Below are positions 35,678-48,589 of a stretch of 64,000 nt of DNA, piece by piece. The notes under the pieces were generated by a model. It ran no database searches, was not told where the DNA came from, and was given only the letters and a program-made list of their open reading frames with translations. The first letter of the stretch is position 1, and the number at the start of each line of letters is the position of its first letter. Origin of the DNA: Carnobacterium divergens DSM 20623 (GTDB lineage Bacteria > Bacillota > Bacilli > Lactobacillales > Carnobacteriaceae); contig NZ_JQLO01000001.1 of NCBI RefSeq assembly GCF_000744255.1, forward strand, positions 248,001 to 312,000. Reading direction: 5' to 3'. A program made the position numbers and the translations under genes.

Positions 35678-36058
35678 ATGAACTTACAAACCATCCATCA
35701 TGTTGCAATTATAGTGTCAGATTACCAACGATCAAAAGAATTTTATGTAGAAAAACTAGGCTTTAAAATTATCCGCGAAAACCATCGAAAAGAACGCAAC
35801 GATGTGAAATTAGATTTAAAATTAGGCGCAAGCGAGCTAGAAATCTTTGCAATGCCAAACAGTCCAAAACGGGTTTCACAGCCAGAAGCATGTGGCTTAC
35901 GACATTTAGCCTTTAAGGTTGAGGAAATCGAGGAAACGATTGCAGAATTAACGGCTTTAGGAATTCCTTGTGAACCGATTCGAATTGATGACTATACAGG
36001 TGAAAAAATGACCTTTTTCTTTGATCCAGATGGCTTGCCATTGGAGTTGCACGAATAG
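35678..36058 (+). CDS. Glyoxalase/VOC family protein (YaeR/GloA2-like)
   Basis: 126 residues: IHHVAIIVSDYQRSKEFYVE, LGASELEIFAMP, GLRHLAFKVEEI and FFFDPDGLPLELHE. These give the His/Glu/His/Glu positions of single-domain glyoxalase I relatives such as YaeR. Substrate not established. Monocistronic with an AAAGGAGC site and its own terminator. Confidence 0.85.
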   Translation: MNLQTIHHVAIIVSDYQRSKEFYVEKLGFKIIRENHRKERNDVKLDLKLGASELEIFAMPNSPKRVSQPEACGLRHLAFKVEEIEETIAELTALGIPCEPIRIDDYTGEKMTFFFDPDGLPLELHE

Positions 36059-36095
36059 AATGGCAGAATTTCAAGTTACTACAACCGATAAAATT

Positions 36096-36140
36096 AAACC
36101 GACCTCCAAAAATTAATTTTTGGAGGTCGGTTTTTTTATT
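36096..36140. terminator. Strong intrinsic terminator
   Basis: Perfect stem aaaccgacctccaaaaatt / aatttttggaggtcggttt followed by T residues. Confidence 0.92.
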
Positions 36141-36218
36141 AATACGAAAATTAATTTAGTCTATCTTTAAAAGGGAGATAGATACTTGTGATTATCAAAA
36201 AGCAGGGTTAAGAAGTTT

Positions 36219-36941
36219 TTAATGACTTGCTCTTTCAATAAAATCATTAAACAACCCTTGCATTTTCTCATCGGTTGCCTGCATCAATTCAGGATGCCAT
36301 TGGACAGCCACAATGCTTTGCGCAGGATCTTTTGCTTCATAAGCTTCCACCAAACCATCCGTGCTCCATGCAGTTGCGACAAAATCAGTAGCCAACTCTT
36401 TGATTGCTTGGTGATGGTAAGAATTGACCAACACAGAAGTTCCTAGCAATGAAGCTAAATGACTTTTAGAATCGATACTAACTGAATGACTGCCAACAGT
36501 CGGGATACTGGGTTGTAAATGCTGGACGCTCCATTGAGGGTATTCTGATAAGTCTTGATAAAGTGTTCCACCTTGCACACTGTTTAAAATTTGAATGCCT
36601 CGGCAAACCGCAAAAATAGGTTTCTTTTGTTTTAAAGCTTCTTCAATCAGGGCTTTTTCAAAGAAATCACGACGAGGTTCAGTTTCCTGTAGTTTAAGGC
36701 TAGGTTCTGCTCCGTAAAAGGAAGGAGCGACGTCTTGCCCACCGGCTAATAAGAGACCATCGATTTGGTCAATATAGGCTTTGGCGTCTGCGGGGTTTCC
36801 AATTGGGAAAACCAATGGCAAACCATTTGCCTGTTGAACGCCGTCAACAAAACCTTGAGGCGTATAAGTCACAAGATTATCATGAAATACCTCCGCATGT
36901 TTTGTTAATAAATTTCCTGCTATTCCAATAATTGGCTTCAT
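36219..36941 (-). CDS. Gamma-glutamyl-gamma-aminobutyrate hydrolase-like class I amidotransferase
   Basis: 240 residues of the PuuD/peptidase C26 family: IGIAGNLL start, the GGQDVAP loop, nucleophile Cys in FAVCRGIQILN, and the His/Glu pair in VQWHPELM. Members hydrolyse gamma-glutamyl amides. No polyamine genes adjoin it, so the substrate is open. Monocistronic; ATGAAATGG region preceded by GTGGGGATT on the minus strand. Confidence 0.88.
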   Translation of the reverse strand: MKPIIGIAGNLLTKHAEVFHDNLVTYTPQGFVDGVQQANGLPLVFPIGNPADAKAYIDQIDGLLLAGGQDVAPSFYGAEPSLKLQETEPRRDFFEKALIEEALKQKKPIFAVCRGIQILNSVQGGTLYQDLSEYPQWSVQHLQPSIPTVGSHSVSIDSKSHLASLLGTSVLVNSYHHQAIKELATDFVATAWSTDGLVEAYEAKDPAQSIVAVQWHPELMQATDEKMQGLFNDFIERASH

Positions 36942-37104
36942 TTCATAATCCCCACTTTCTATAAGATAGTATTTTACACTATTTCAAAAAGAATTGCTAA
37001 TTAATAGTAAGCATGAGAAACTAATGATAACAGCACTTACTTGATAAAAATTCTAAATTGATAGGATATTCGCTTGTTTTTCAAGACTTTTTTAGTGTAT
37101 TTGA

Positions 37105-37133
37105 TTGCGAAAGGTTCTCAATTGGGCTAAAAT
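37105..37133 (+). promoter_or_regulatory. suf operon promoter
   Basis: -35 TTGCGA (37105-37110), 17-base spacer, -10 TAAAAT (37128-37133). The untranslated leader contains an ACACAA / TTGTGT inverted repeat (37159-37174). No Rrf2-type (IscR) gene adjoins. Confidence 0.55.
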
Positions 37134-37202
37134 AGAGGAAGGTCAAAGAAGACACTCACACAACTAGTTTGTGTAGAAATAGATAGCAAAGGGGATACAA
37201 AA

Positions 37203-37976
37203 ATGGCAGTTTTAGAAATTAAAAATCTACATGTGTCAATTGAAGACAAAGAAATTTTAAAAGGTGTTAATTTAACAATGAAAACTGGGGAAATCCATGC
37301 CATCATGGGACCAAATGGAACAGGTAAATCAACTTTATCTGCAGCCATTATGGGTCACCCTAGCTATGAAGTAACAGAAGGCGAAATTCTATTAGACGGC
37401 GAAAATGTCTTAGAAATGGAAGTAGACGAACGTGCTCGCGCGGGTCTTTTCTTAGCGATGCAATACCCAAGTGAAATCGCTGGAATCACAAATGCTGAAT
37501 TTATGCGTGCTGCAATCAACGCACGACGTGAGGAAGACAATAAAATTTCAGTGATGGACTTTATCAAAAAATTAGACAGTAAAATGGCGATTTTAGATAT
37601 GCCAGAAGAAATGGCTGAACGTTATTTAAACGAAGGCTTTTCAGGCGGAGAAAAAAAACGCAATGAAATTTTACAATTAATGATGATCGAACCAACCTTT
37701 GCAATCTTAGATGAAATCGATTCAGGCTTAGATATCGATGCTCTTAAAGTAGTATCAAAAGGCGTGAATGCAATGCGTGGCGACAACTTTGGTTCATTGA
37801 TTATTACCCATTACCAACGCCTGTTAAACTACATCACACCAGACGTAGTACACGTTATGATGAACGGAATTGTGGTTAAAACCGGTGGCGCAGAGCTTGC
37901 GAAACGTTTAGAAGCAGAAGGATACAAAGGAATTCGCGATGAACTAGGAATTGACATCGTATTAGACGAAGACTAA
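37203..37976 (+). CDS. sufC: Fe-S cluster assembly ATPase SufC
   Basis: 257-residue ABC ATPase: Walker A GPNGTGKSTL, signature FSGGEKKRNEI, Walker B FAILDEIDSGLD and H-loop IITHYQRL. This is the SufC form (SGGEKKR). With SufB and SufD it forms the scaffold complex that builds Fe-S clusters. First gene of sufCDSUB, the standard Firmicutes order; AAAGGGGATAC site. Confidence 0.98.
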   Translation: MAVLEIKNLHVSIEDKEILKGVNLTMKTGEIHAIMGPNGTGKSTLSAAIMGHPSYEVTEGEILLDGENVLEMEVDERARAGLFLAMQYPSEIAGITNAEFMRAAINARREEDNKISVMDFIKKLDSKMAILDMPEEMAERYLNEGFSGGEKKRNEILQLMMIEPTFAILDEIDSGLDIDALKVVSKGVNAMRGDNFGSLIITHYQRLLNYITPDVVHVMMNGIVVKTGGAELAKRLEAEGYKGIRDELGIDIVLDED

Positions 37977-37988
37977 GGAGGATTCAAG

Positions 37989-40961
<2,973 letters not shown>

Positions 40962-40998
40962 TGAACCTTAAAAACAAAACAAAAGGAGTGAATCCAAC

Positions 40999-42393
40999 AT
41001 GAGTGGAGTACCAGAATTAGAAGATTACCAATTTGGTTTTCATGATGAGGTCACATCGGTCTTTACTACGGGAACCGGTTTAAGCGAAGACGTTGTTCGC
41101 GAAATTTCAAGAGTTAAAGATGAACCTGAATGGATGCTAGATTTCCGTTTAAAAGCCTTAGAAACCTTTAATAAAATGCACATGCAAACATGGGGACCGG
41201 ATTTATCCGATATCGATTTCGATGCCATCACTTATTTCAGCCGTTCAAGTGATAAAGCTGCCCGTGATTGGGACGACGTACCTGAAAAAATCAAAGAAAC
41301 CTTTGAAAGAATCGGAATTCCAGAAGCAGAGCAAAAATATTTAGCCGGCGCATCCGCTCAGTACGAATCAGAAGTGGTGTACCATAACATGAAGGAAGAA
41401 TTTGAAAAATTAGGGATTGTCTTTACTGACACAGATTCAGCCTTAAAAGAGTACCCAGAATTGTTTAAAGAGTACTTTGCGAAGCTTGTGCCACCAACAG
41501 ACAATAAGCTAGCCGCATTGAACTCAGCGGTATGGTCAGGTGGAACCTTTATCTATGTACCAAAAGGCGTTAAATGTGATGTTCCTTTACAAACCTATTT
41601 CCGAATCAACCAAGAAAACATGGGACAATTTGAACGTACCTTAATTATCGTGGATGAAGAAGCAAGCGTGCATTATGTAGAAGGCTGTACCGCACCAAGC
41701 TATACAACCAACAGCTTACACGCTGCAATCGTGGAAATATTTGTTCGCAAAGATGCCTATTGCCGTTACACTACAATCCAAAACTGGTCAGACAATGTTT
41801 ACAACCTTGTAACGAAGAGAGCCAAAGCCTTAGAGGGCGCAACAATGGAATGGATTGACGGAAACTTAGGCGCGAAAACAACGATGAAATACCCAAGTAT
41901 CTTCCTAGATGGCCGTGGCGCACGTGGCACGATGTTGTCAATTGCCTTTGCAGGGGAAGGTCAAAACCAAGATACTGGTGCAAAAATGATTCATAACGCA
42001 CCAAATACCTCAAGCTCAATCGTCTCAAAATCGATTGCTAAAGATGGCGGGGAAGTAAACTATCGCGGACAAGTAACCTTTGGCCGTAAGAGTGAAGGCT
42101 CGATTTCACATATCGAGTGCGATACGATTATTATGGATGACAAATCGAAATCAGATACCATTCCATTTAATGAAATTCGTAATAGCAACGTTTCTTTAGA
42201 GCATGAAGCGAAGGTTTCGAAGATTTCTGAGGAGCAGCTTTATTATTTAATGAGTCGTGGGTTGAGTGAACAGGAAGCGACTGAAATGATTATTATGGGC
42301 TTTGTGGAGCCGTTTACGAAGGAACTGCCGATGGAATATGCGGTGGAGTTGAATCGATTGATTCAGTATGAGATGGAAGGCAGTGTAGGGTAA
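40999..42393 (+). CDS. sufB: Fe-S cluster assembly protein SufB; 3' end is the island attachment site
   Basis: 464 residues: [73 protein letters not shown] and [18 protein letters not shown]. Last gene of sufCDSUB; AAAAGGAGTG site. Its final 21 bases recur in decayed form at 58680-58700, which marks the end of sufB as the integration site of the adjoining island. The gene itself remains intact (ending MEGSVG). Confidence 0.98.
   Translation: MSGVPELEDYQFGFHDEVTSVFTTGTGLSEDVVREISRVKDEPEWMLDFRLKALETFNKMHMQTWGPDLSDIDFDAITYFSRSSDKAARDWDDVPEKIKETFERIGIPEAEQKYLAGASAQYESEVVYHNMKEEFEKLGIVFTDTDSALKEYPELFKEYFAKLVPPTDNKLAALNSAVWSGGTFIYVPKGVKCDVPLQTYFRINQENMGQFERTLIIVDEEASVHYVEGCTAPSYTTNSLHAAIVEIFVRKDAYCRYTTIQNWSDNVYNLVTKRAKALEGATMEWIDGNLGAKTTMKYPSIFLDGRGARGTMLSIAFAGEGQNQDTGAKMIHNAPNTSSSIVSKSIAKDGGEVNYRGQVTFGRKSEGSISHIECDTIIMDDKSKSDTIPFNEIRNSNVSLEHEAKVSKISEEQLYYLMSRGLSEQEATEMIIMGFVEPFTKELPMEYAVELNRLIQYEMEGSVG
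42373..42393 (+). other. attL-side repeat: sufB 3' end
   Basis: The last 21 bases of sufB match 18 of 21 bases at 58680-58700. Upstream of this point the two loci share no similarity; downstream the match continues through the terminator and integrase tail. The repeat therefore starts in sufB, as expected for a tyrosine-integrase attachment core. Confidence 0.7.
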
Positions 42394-42396
42394 CCT

Positions 42397-42454
42397 ACAA
42401 ATAGAGGTTAGGAACGCTTTAGTAAAGGCGTTCCTGACCTCTATTTGTTTTGCC
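42397..42454. terminator. sufB intrinsic terminator, also next to the integrase remnant
   Basis: Long hairpin with arms caaatagaggttaggaacg and cgttcctgacctctatttg, followed by TTTT. It ends the suf operon. A degraded copy of its loop and right arm lies at 58715-58750. Confidence 0.9.
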
Positions 42455-42489
42455 TAGAAATAAAATGTAGACTGGTTTTTACACCGGAT

Positions 42490-43650
42490 TCAAAAATTAC
42501 AGTATTTTGCCAGTTTATCAGAAGTGTTTTTCTTGCCTGTATTTGTCACATGAGTATAAATTTCTAGTGTGACATCTGATGTTTTATGACCTAGCTGTTG
42601 TTGCACTTCTGGAACGGTAGCACCTGCTTCGAAAAGTAAGGAAGCACAAGTATGTCTGAATCCATGGGGTGTAATTTTTTCAACTGGTATTTTTGAATGA
42701 GGTACTTCAACCAATCATTTACCAATTGCGGATAATAAAGTTCATTACGATTATTCGTAAAAATAAATTGTTCCTCACTGTTTGTGTTGTAACCTAGCTT
42801 AAAATAGTCTTCACGTTGCTTTATACGCTATTTGGAAAGAATCTCAAAGAGTTTATTGTCTAACTCTAAAGTACGCTCAGAACTCTTCGTTTTAGGTGTT
42901 TGAATCACAAATTTACCAAATCCATCTGTTGCTAGTGTTTTTCCAATGGTTAGTTTCTTTTCCGTAAAATCAATATCATGCCATTGCGCTGCTAAAAGTT
43001 CTGATTTTCGACAACCAGTAAAAGCGAGTAAACGGAAAAAAGGTAAACTGTTTCTTGTTGCCAAAGTCTGTTAAACAATCAAAGAACTGTTTTAATTCTT
43101 CTTTATCATAAAAATTATCTACTTTTTCTTCTTCTTTTTTCCTTGGAATCAACGTTTTACTCATAGGGTTACTATCCATAATTTCCATTGCAATCCCAAA
43201 TTTAAAAATCTGAGCAGTTTGTTTTCTCAAGTAAGCCATATCGCTTATATTTTCCATGCCAGATATTGACTTGTTTTTGGCAAAAGGCAACGGTAATTTT
43301 ATTCAGTTTAAGTTTGCTGAATACAGGTAGGATATGGATTTTACAAAATCTTTGGGCTAAAGCAATACTTGATGGTTTGACACTTAAGCGATATTGACTT
43401 AACCATAGCTCATACAACTGTTGAAAAGTAATAATTTTTAAGCTGTTTTCAAAGCCATTTTGTTCATAATCAAGATGTAACTTTCTACATGCGTGTTGGC
43501 ATTTTTTTTTCGTTTTAAACTCTCTTCGAGTTGCACGAAATTCTTTTCCAGTAATTTTATCAGACTCTAAGTACGTTCTAAATTCTCAAGATACACTTTT
43601 TTCGGTACATTGCCATAAAACAAGTTCTCTTCTTCTTTCTCGTGGGCGAA
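42490..43650 (-). pseudogene. Decayed tyrosine-recombinase (phage-type) integrase
   Basis: Pieces of one integrase lie in several frames on the minus strand. N-terminal part (about 43440-43650), core-binding part with CKIHILPVFSKLKLNKI (43202-43417), NPMSKTLIPRKKEE (43100-43200), the catalytic Arg box TGCRKSELLAAQW (near 43000), and the C-terminal HGFRHTCASLLFEAG plus LGHKTSDVTLEIYTH (42490-42714) with the HxxR and Tyr residues. Frameshifts and stops separate them, so the enzyme cannot be made. The gene ends about 100 bases from sufB, the usual position of an island integrase. Confidence 0.9.
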
Positions 43651-43729
43651 CGGTTGATAAGTATTTGATTGGCAACTTTTGCTCATTTTCACTATCGATA
43701 TAATCAGTTAATATACTTTGAATATTTTT

Positions 43730-44038
43730 TTATTTATGCATCAACTGAGGCGACAAGAAAATTTTTAAGAAGACATCGTTAAGCAATGAATTCTTATTTA
43801 ATTGTTGTTTAATTTGAAAATCAATAACACAATAAATTGTGTCATCTGAAACTGGCTGGAAATAGTGAATGAAAAATTCGAACTGAATCGTTATTTCTGA
43901 ATCTTCAGATGTCGGTACTAATTTCAAAGATTGAAATAAATAAGTGTTTATCGTTAATTGTAAAGTTTCATTTTCGGGCGGTGAATCTAAATCGTAGTCT
44001 TCATTTGTTGTTTGAATAACTATTTTAAATGTATCCAA
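43730..44038 (-). CDS. Hypothetical protein, possibly remnant
   Basis: 102 codons from a TTG; the frame stays open upstream to about 44107 (adding KLEVVSYRQNPDNLLDTF) but without an ATG or a good ribosome site, so the true start may be lost. The protein is acidic with alternating hydrophobic strands (LQLTINTYLFQSLKLV, ITIQFEFFIHYF), no recognised family. It lies between the integrase remnant and the first defence locus. The 44040-44388 stretch is very AT-rich and holds no other gene that I can support. Confidence 0.4.
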   Translation of the reverse strand: MDTFKIVIQTTNEDYDLDSPPENETLQLTINTYLFQSLKLVPTSEDSEITIQFEFFIHYFQPVSDDTIYCVIDFQIKQQLNKNSLLNDVFLKIFLSPQLMHK

Positions 44039-44388
44039 TAAATTATCAGGATTTTGTCTGTAAGATACAACTTCTAATTTTTGATTTTTTTGATATTTTA
44101 AAGTGGTTGAATTCAGATTTTAAAATAATTAACTTCTTTTTTTAGTTTTAATTTGAATATGAGGAACATATGTTAGGATAGTTTTAATTATTTGTAACTT
44201 ATTTTTTTATAACGAAAATAATTATAAATGAGAAACATATTGTTACTATTGAAAATAAATGATAGAATCAATAATGAATAGATAAGTTTTTTTCTATATG
44301 GAAAAAATGATTGTAAACTACAAGTATATTGGATTCGTTAAATGAACAGTAGTAATCAAAAATTATTTTAATGACAGGGAGTTAAATT

Positions 44389-45536
44389 ATGATGGAGGTA
44401 GGCAACGTTATGGGTGGTATATCTAGTTTAGGTGGATTTGCTTTTCAAATCAGGGTATTCTTGTATTATTTACTTAATTTAGATGAAAATGAGATGATTG
44501 AATTTGAAGCTATTGATGATATTAATGTTAGTAAAATAGAATCTTTAAATATCGATAAATATGAAATTTCATTTATTAGTAAAATAAAAAAATAGATATA
44601 TCCCATCATGCTATTCAAGTCAAGAGAACAAACATTGATACGAGTACCGCGAGGAAAATTTTATTTAATTGGCTTTTAATTGAAATAGAGAATATAAATG
44701 TAGAACGATATACTTTACTAACTAGCGATTTAACTGTAAAAGATACTATAATAAGCAATTTAGATAAACATGATATATATATTTTTTTAAAGAATTCAAA
44801 AAAGAAAAAAAGCTCAAATGAAGCTAAATTAAAATTTTTTTTTGGAGCGAAATTTGATGAGTTTGAAACTTACTTTGATTCTGTTGTTGATAAACATGAA
44901 ATTGTTAGATTGGATAATGTAAATGAAATTATAGATCAAAATTGTAAGTATTTATTCAAGAAAAGTGGAGTAGATATATCTGTTTATAATTTAAGGGTAA
45001 GCCAACTATTAAATTATATAACATGCGAGATTTTAAATAGTATCCATGACAAGCGAAGTTTTGCTATTACGTATGCTAAGTTTATGCAAGAAGCAGAAAA
45101 TATATCAAATAATGCAACAGATGAAAGGATTAGTTTATCTTATTCTGAATTCAAACGAAATCATTCTATTGATTTGAATGAATTAGCTATTGCGAAATCT
45201 AGAGAGTATCAACAATTATTACATTGTGAAATGCCTAAAGCATTATTAACTGATTTTTTAACTAAGAGATTATACTATGGTCAATATAGAGCTTTGAATA
45301 TAGAATGCAATACTATACAACCAATAAATGATATTGAAGTTACAACTCATGAAAACTTTGTATTGGCAACAGAACAATTAAAGTATGATGGAAATGATAC
45401 ACCTAGACAAAGACTAAACAATACTATAAATCTGGAGAATAGCTATGCGGAAAATGTTCAGATTCGTCATGGAGTATGTGTTCATATGACAAAAGACGCC
45501 AAAAAACAAGATCAAATTTCTTGGAAGGATGAATAA
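44389..45536 (+). pseudogene. ABC-3C type nuclease/effector gene, frameshifted at an A7 run
   Basis: The first frame (44389-44595) encodes GGISSLGGFAFQIRVFLYY and EFEAIDD, the start of a DUF4297/Cap4-like double-strand nuclease fold, and stops at TAG. The -1 frame is open through to 45536 and continues with IDISHHAIQVKRTNID, where QVK fits the nuclease core, then a C-terminal domain (about 44910-45536) ending in QIRHGVCVHMTKD. The break is at ATA-AAA-AAA-TAG, so the slippery heptamer A-AAA-AAA (44586-44592) sits directly on the stop. A -1 slip or one extra A restores a ~382-residue protein. Followed by the middle component and ABC ATPase genes. GGGAG ribosome site before ATG 44389. Confidence 0.75.
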
Positions 45537-45538
45537 AT

Positions 45539-45976
45539 TTGAATGAATTGGAGATTGAAACTGAGATTGTTCAAATATCTTCTTATTGTGAAATAATATG
45601 TTGTATTTTAAAAACTCATAGAATTTTAAGTATCAATAAGATTATATTTTTTTCATATTTGATTAAACAGAAAAAATTTACTTTTAAAGAAGTTTATTCA
45701 GGAAATACTAAGAGAGATGTAATATTTAAATGTATCTCATTACTTTCGGGTGAATTTGAGGATTACTGTAATAGTATTTCTTTTATCATAAAATCTATTC
45801 ATTTATTAATTTTAAATGATAAGATTAAATTAAGTAATGGATTATTAATTCTTAATAATGAAGAAGGAAATGTTTCTCGAATATATGAATTGAATATTTT
45901 TATAAATAAAGCTATTGAAGAAAGTAGAAATTTGACTGAAAAACAATTTATGAGAGAGGTGATGCGTTGTGTTTAA
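45539..45976 (+). CDS. ABC-three-component system, middle component
   Basis: 145 residues, TTG start with AAGGATG eight bases upstream, three bases after the nuclease gene and overlapping the ATPase gene by eight. Small alpha-helical protein with SLLSGEFEDYCNSISFIIKS and IHLLILNDKIKL, resembling the small middle components of ABC-3C loci. In such systems it is thought to link the ATPase to the effector. Identification rests mainly on operon position plus size and partial sequence resemblance. Confidence 0.7.
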   Translation: MNELEIETEIVQISSYCEIICCILKTHRILSINKIIFFSYLIKQKKFTFKEVYSGNTKRDVIFKCISLLSGEFEDYCNSISFIIKSIHLLILNDKIKLSNGLLILNNEEGNVSRIYELNIFINKAIEESRNLTEKQFMREVMRCV

Positions 45977-47723
45977 AATAGACGAATTAAATTTATTAAG
46001 TAAATCTGGTGAAATATTTACTTATAAATTTTCAAATGGAATTAATTATTTCAAAGGGAAAAATAGTTCTGGTAAAAGTGAATTCTATAAATTTTTAGAT
46101 TTTATGTTTGGATCATCAGAGGATATAAGTAAGAACCGTTTATATAATGACACTATAGAACGCGCATCAATGTTAATATGTGTTAATGGCATAAAGTATT
46201 CTCTTACTAGAACTCGTGATATAGATAAAAATTATCTTCATTATACTGCGGAAGAAAAATTTGAAATTATTACTTTGAGAGAATATAAGAATAAATTAAA
46301 TTCAATATTTACAAAAGATGATTTTATGTTAAAAAAAATAAGAGAATTTACAAATGAAAATTTGACTTTCAGAACATTCACGATGTTTAATTTCTGGGGA
46401 GAGAAAAGACAAGGATTAATACAAGACTTTCTAGATAAATGTTCTGATATAAAATATTCAGTAAAATTGTCTCCTTTATTAAATTATATATTTAACGAGA
46501 ACTTAATAAAAATAAGTAAGCTACAAAAGGAATTACTAGAATTAAATGAAAATATTAAAGTTTTAGAGAAGCAATCTGCACGTTATTCATTTGTATGTGA
46601 GCAAATAAATAAATCGTTGAAAATATTAGATGCTGACATTGTTTATAATGGAAAAAATTCAAAAAAGGTACAGACTGTTATTGAAAAAATAAAATTAATG
46701 CAAGAGATGCAAAGAAAAAACTCCAGTAATAATATAGTAAAGTTGAAAGTGGCTTTTAATAAAATATCAGAACAAATTAAGGTTTATGAAAATACAATTT
46801 CGGATGTTAAGCAGTTTGAGATTGAAGATCAGAATAGAAAAATTTTGATAGGAAATTTAAATGAGCTCATTGAAAGAGAACATTCTTTTGAATATTTGGT
46901 AGAACCACTTAAATCAATTATTGACGAATTAGATACAACTATTTCATTTAATAATTACGTAATTAATGATAAAACAATTAAAGAATTAAAAAAACAACGA
47001 AGCAATTTGAAAAATGAAATTCAGTCTAATAATTCTAAATTTGAAATGTATTCACTTGAAGAAAAACAGAAAGCAATGGCTATAGTTGAAGAATATCTTT
47101 CAACAGATATTGTTTTTTCAGATGAAAAACTAAGTAGTATGAAAAAAAAGCTGATAGAATTAAAAAATACAATAAAAATACTCCAAAATGAAGATGATTA
47201 TAGAAAAATTAATCAGCTATCTCAGTATATTACAGATTTATATTTGTCGGCTAAAGACATTTCATCATTGGTTGATGATGATTTGAAACAAAATGGATTT
47301 AGAATTGATTATATAAAAAGGGGAAATATACTTCAACCCAAGGTAGAAGAGACAAAGAATGATGGAGAATATAGTGAAAATAATTTTGTGAATTTATATA
47401 TAGGAAGTATGGCTAGGCATACGTTGATACAGTTATGTGGCTATTTAGGATTTATGAATTTACTATTAATTGAAAACGCATATCCTATAATTCCAGTGCT
47501 TATTATTGATCATGTTTCAAAACCATTTGATGAAACTAATTCTAAAGCAATCGGAACAGTAATTAATAAAGTGTATGAAACGATAGATAAAGATGATTTA
47601 CAAATATTTTTATTTGATGATGAAGACCCCGAAACATTAGCTATTGTTCCAGATCACTTTGAAAATTTAGTGAATGATAGCAAAACTGGTTTTAATCCGT
47701 TTTATTTTGATGTAAGAGATTAA
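45969..47723 (+). CDS. ABC-three-component system ATPase (SMC/Rad50-like)
   Basis: 584 residues, GTG start. Walker A FKGKNSSGKSEFYKF at residues 28-42, a long helical middle (about 165-430) with coiled-coil character, then the signature region GSMARHTLIQLCGYLGF and the Walker B IPVLIIDHVSKPFDE near the C-terminus. Here the Walker B Glu is replaced by His, a pattern seen in ABC-3C ATPases. It should act as a DNA- or nucleoprotein-sensing ATPase. The P-loop is intact and the gene is complete even though the nuclease gene is frameshifted. Confidence 0.8.
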   Translation: MFKIDELNLLSKSGEIFTYKFSNGINYFKGKNSSGKSEFYKFLDFMFGSSEDISKNRLYNDTIERASMLICVNGIKYSLTRTRDIDKNYLHYTAEEKFEIITLREYKNKLNSIFTKDDFMLKKIREFTNENLTFRTFTMFNFWGEKRQGLIQDFLDKCSDIKYSVKLSPLLNYIFNENLIKISKLQKELLELNENIKVLEKQSARYSFVCEQINKSLKILDADIVYNGKNSKKVQTVIEKIKLMQEMQRKNSSNNIVKLKVAFNKISEQIKVYENTISDVKQFEIEDQNRKILIGNLNELIEREHSFEYLVEPLKSIIDELDTTISFNNYVINDKTIKELKKQRSNLKNEIQSNNSKFEMYSLEEKQKAMAIVEEYLSTDIVFSDEKLSSMKKKLIELKNTIKILQNEDDYRKINQLSQYITDLYLSAKDISSLVDDDLKQNGFRIDYIKRGNILQPKVEETKNDGEYSENNFVNLYIGSMARHTLIQLCGYLGFMNLLLIENAYPIIPVLIIDHVSKPFDETNSKAIGTVINKVYETIDKDDLQIFLFDDEDPETLAIVPDHFENLVNDSKTGFNPFYFDVRD

Positions 47724-47901
47724 CAGTGAAAGTCATATTTTTATATATCGAAACTTACACGGGATGACTTCAAAATCAATGAAATTAATTGCAATATTAA
47801 AATTTCCTAACTACTTAAAACTCTTGATATTACTGATATTTTAATCTATCTTAATCACAACTCGATATTGGAGGAATCGGTTGGATAGTAAAAAAATAGA
47901 A

Positions 47902-47940
47902 GTTAAGAACACAGTTATAGTGGTGTGTTCTTAATTTTTT
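47902..47940 (+). terminator. Intrinsic terminator of the ABC-3C operon
   Basis: ttaagaacac / gtgttcttaa with a T run about 180 bases after the ATPase gene. The remaining 47941-48589 stretch is AT-rich and without a convincing gene; short minus-strand runs such as MKIRDLVEWIQNPHIYAQKN (near 48280-48330) may be scraps of a lost gene. Confidence 0.65.
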
Positions 47941-48589
47941 TGATTTTGAAAAGTAAAAGTAGTACCAATATTTCAATATTTAGAAAAAGATGAGGCAAAA
48001 GAAATCGAGCTAAGTGAAATTCAATTCTAAAAAATGCTGTGCTAATGACAGAAATGACTATAGAAAGTTTGATAATTGTATTGATGTTAATATAATTATT
48101 AAAGAATATGTTTTATCTGTAGGTTCAATATAAGTGTTGTGAATAAGTATATGTGATAAGTATTTTATCAGAAGATACCACTGATTTAAATGAGTGAGCA
48201 GGAGGAAAAGGAAAATTTGATTTGTAAGGTTAATTGGTTGAATGTGACCTATTTAAAAAATTATTCATTTTTTTGAGCATAAATATGTGGATTTTGAATC
48301 CATTCAACTAGATCTCTGATTTTCATATTGTTTTTTAATTTTTTCAAATTCTTTATAGATTCTACTTCATATTAATTCATTTCTTTTTTTTGTTCTCTTT
48401 AATTGTGTTGGATGGAAACTTGGTTTAATTTTGAATTATAACTATATATGGTTATAATGAGCGTTTTTCATCCCTTTGCAATACCAAACCAAACAATGTC
48501 TTCATTTGTTAATACGACTTTTCAGAAATTTTATAAGTTAGAGTTAATTCATTTTTTAAGATTTCATTTTTATTATAATTCCATAATTT

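Noticed and set aside
45969-47723. ABC ATPase as a plain RecF/SMC repair protein
   Set aside because: The small overlapping middle gene, the upstream nuclease gene and the Walker B ending in His rather than Glu fit an ABC-3C type defence locus better.
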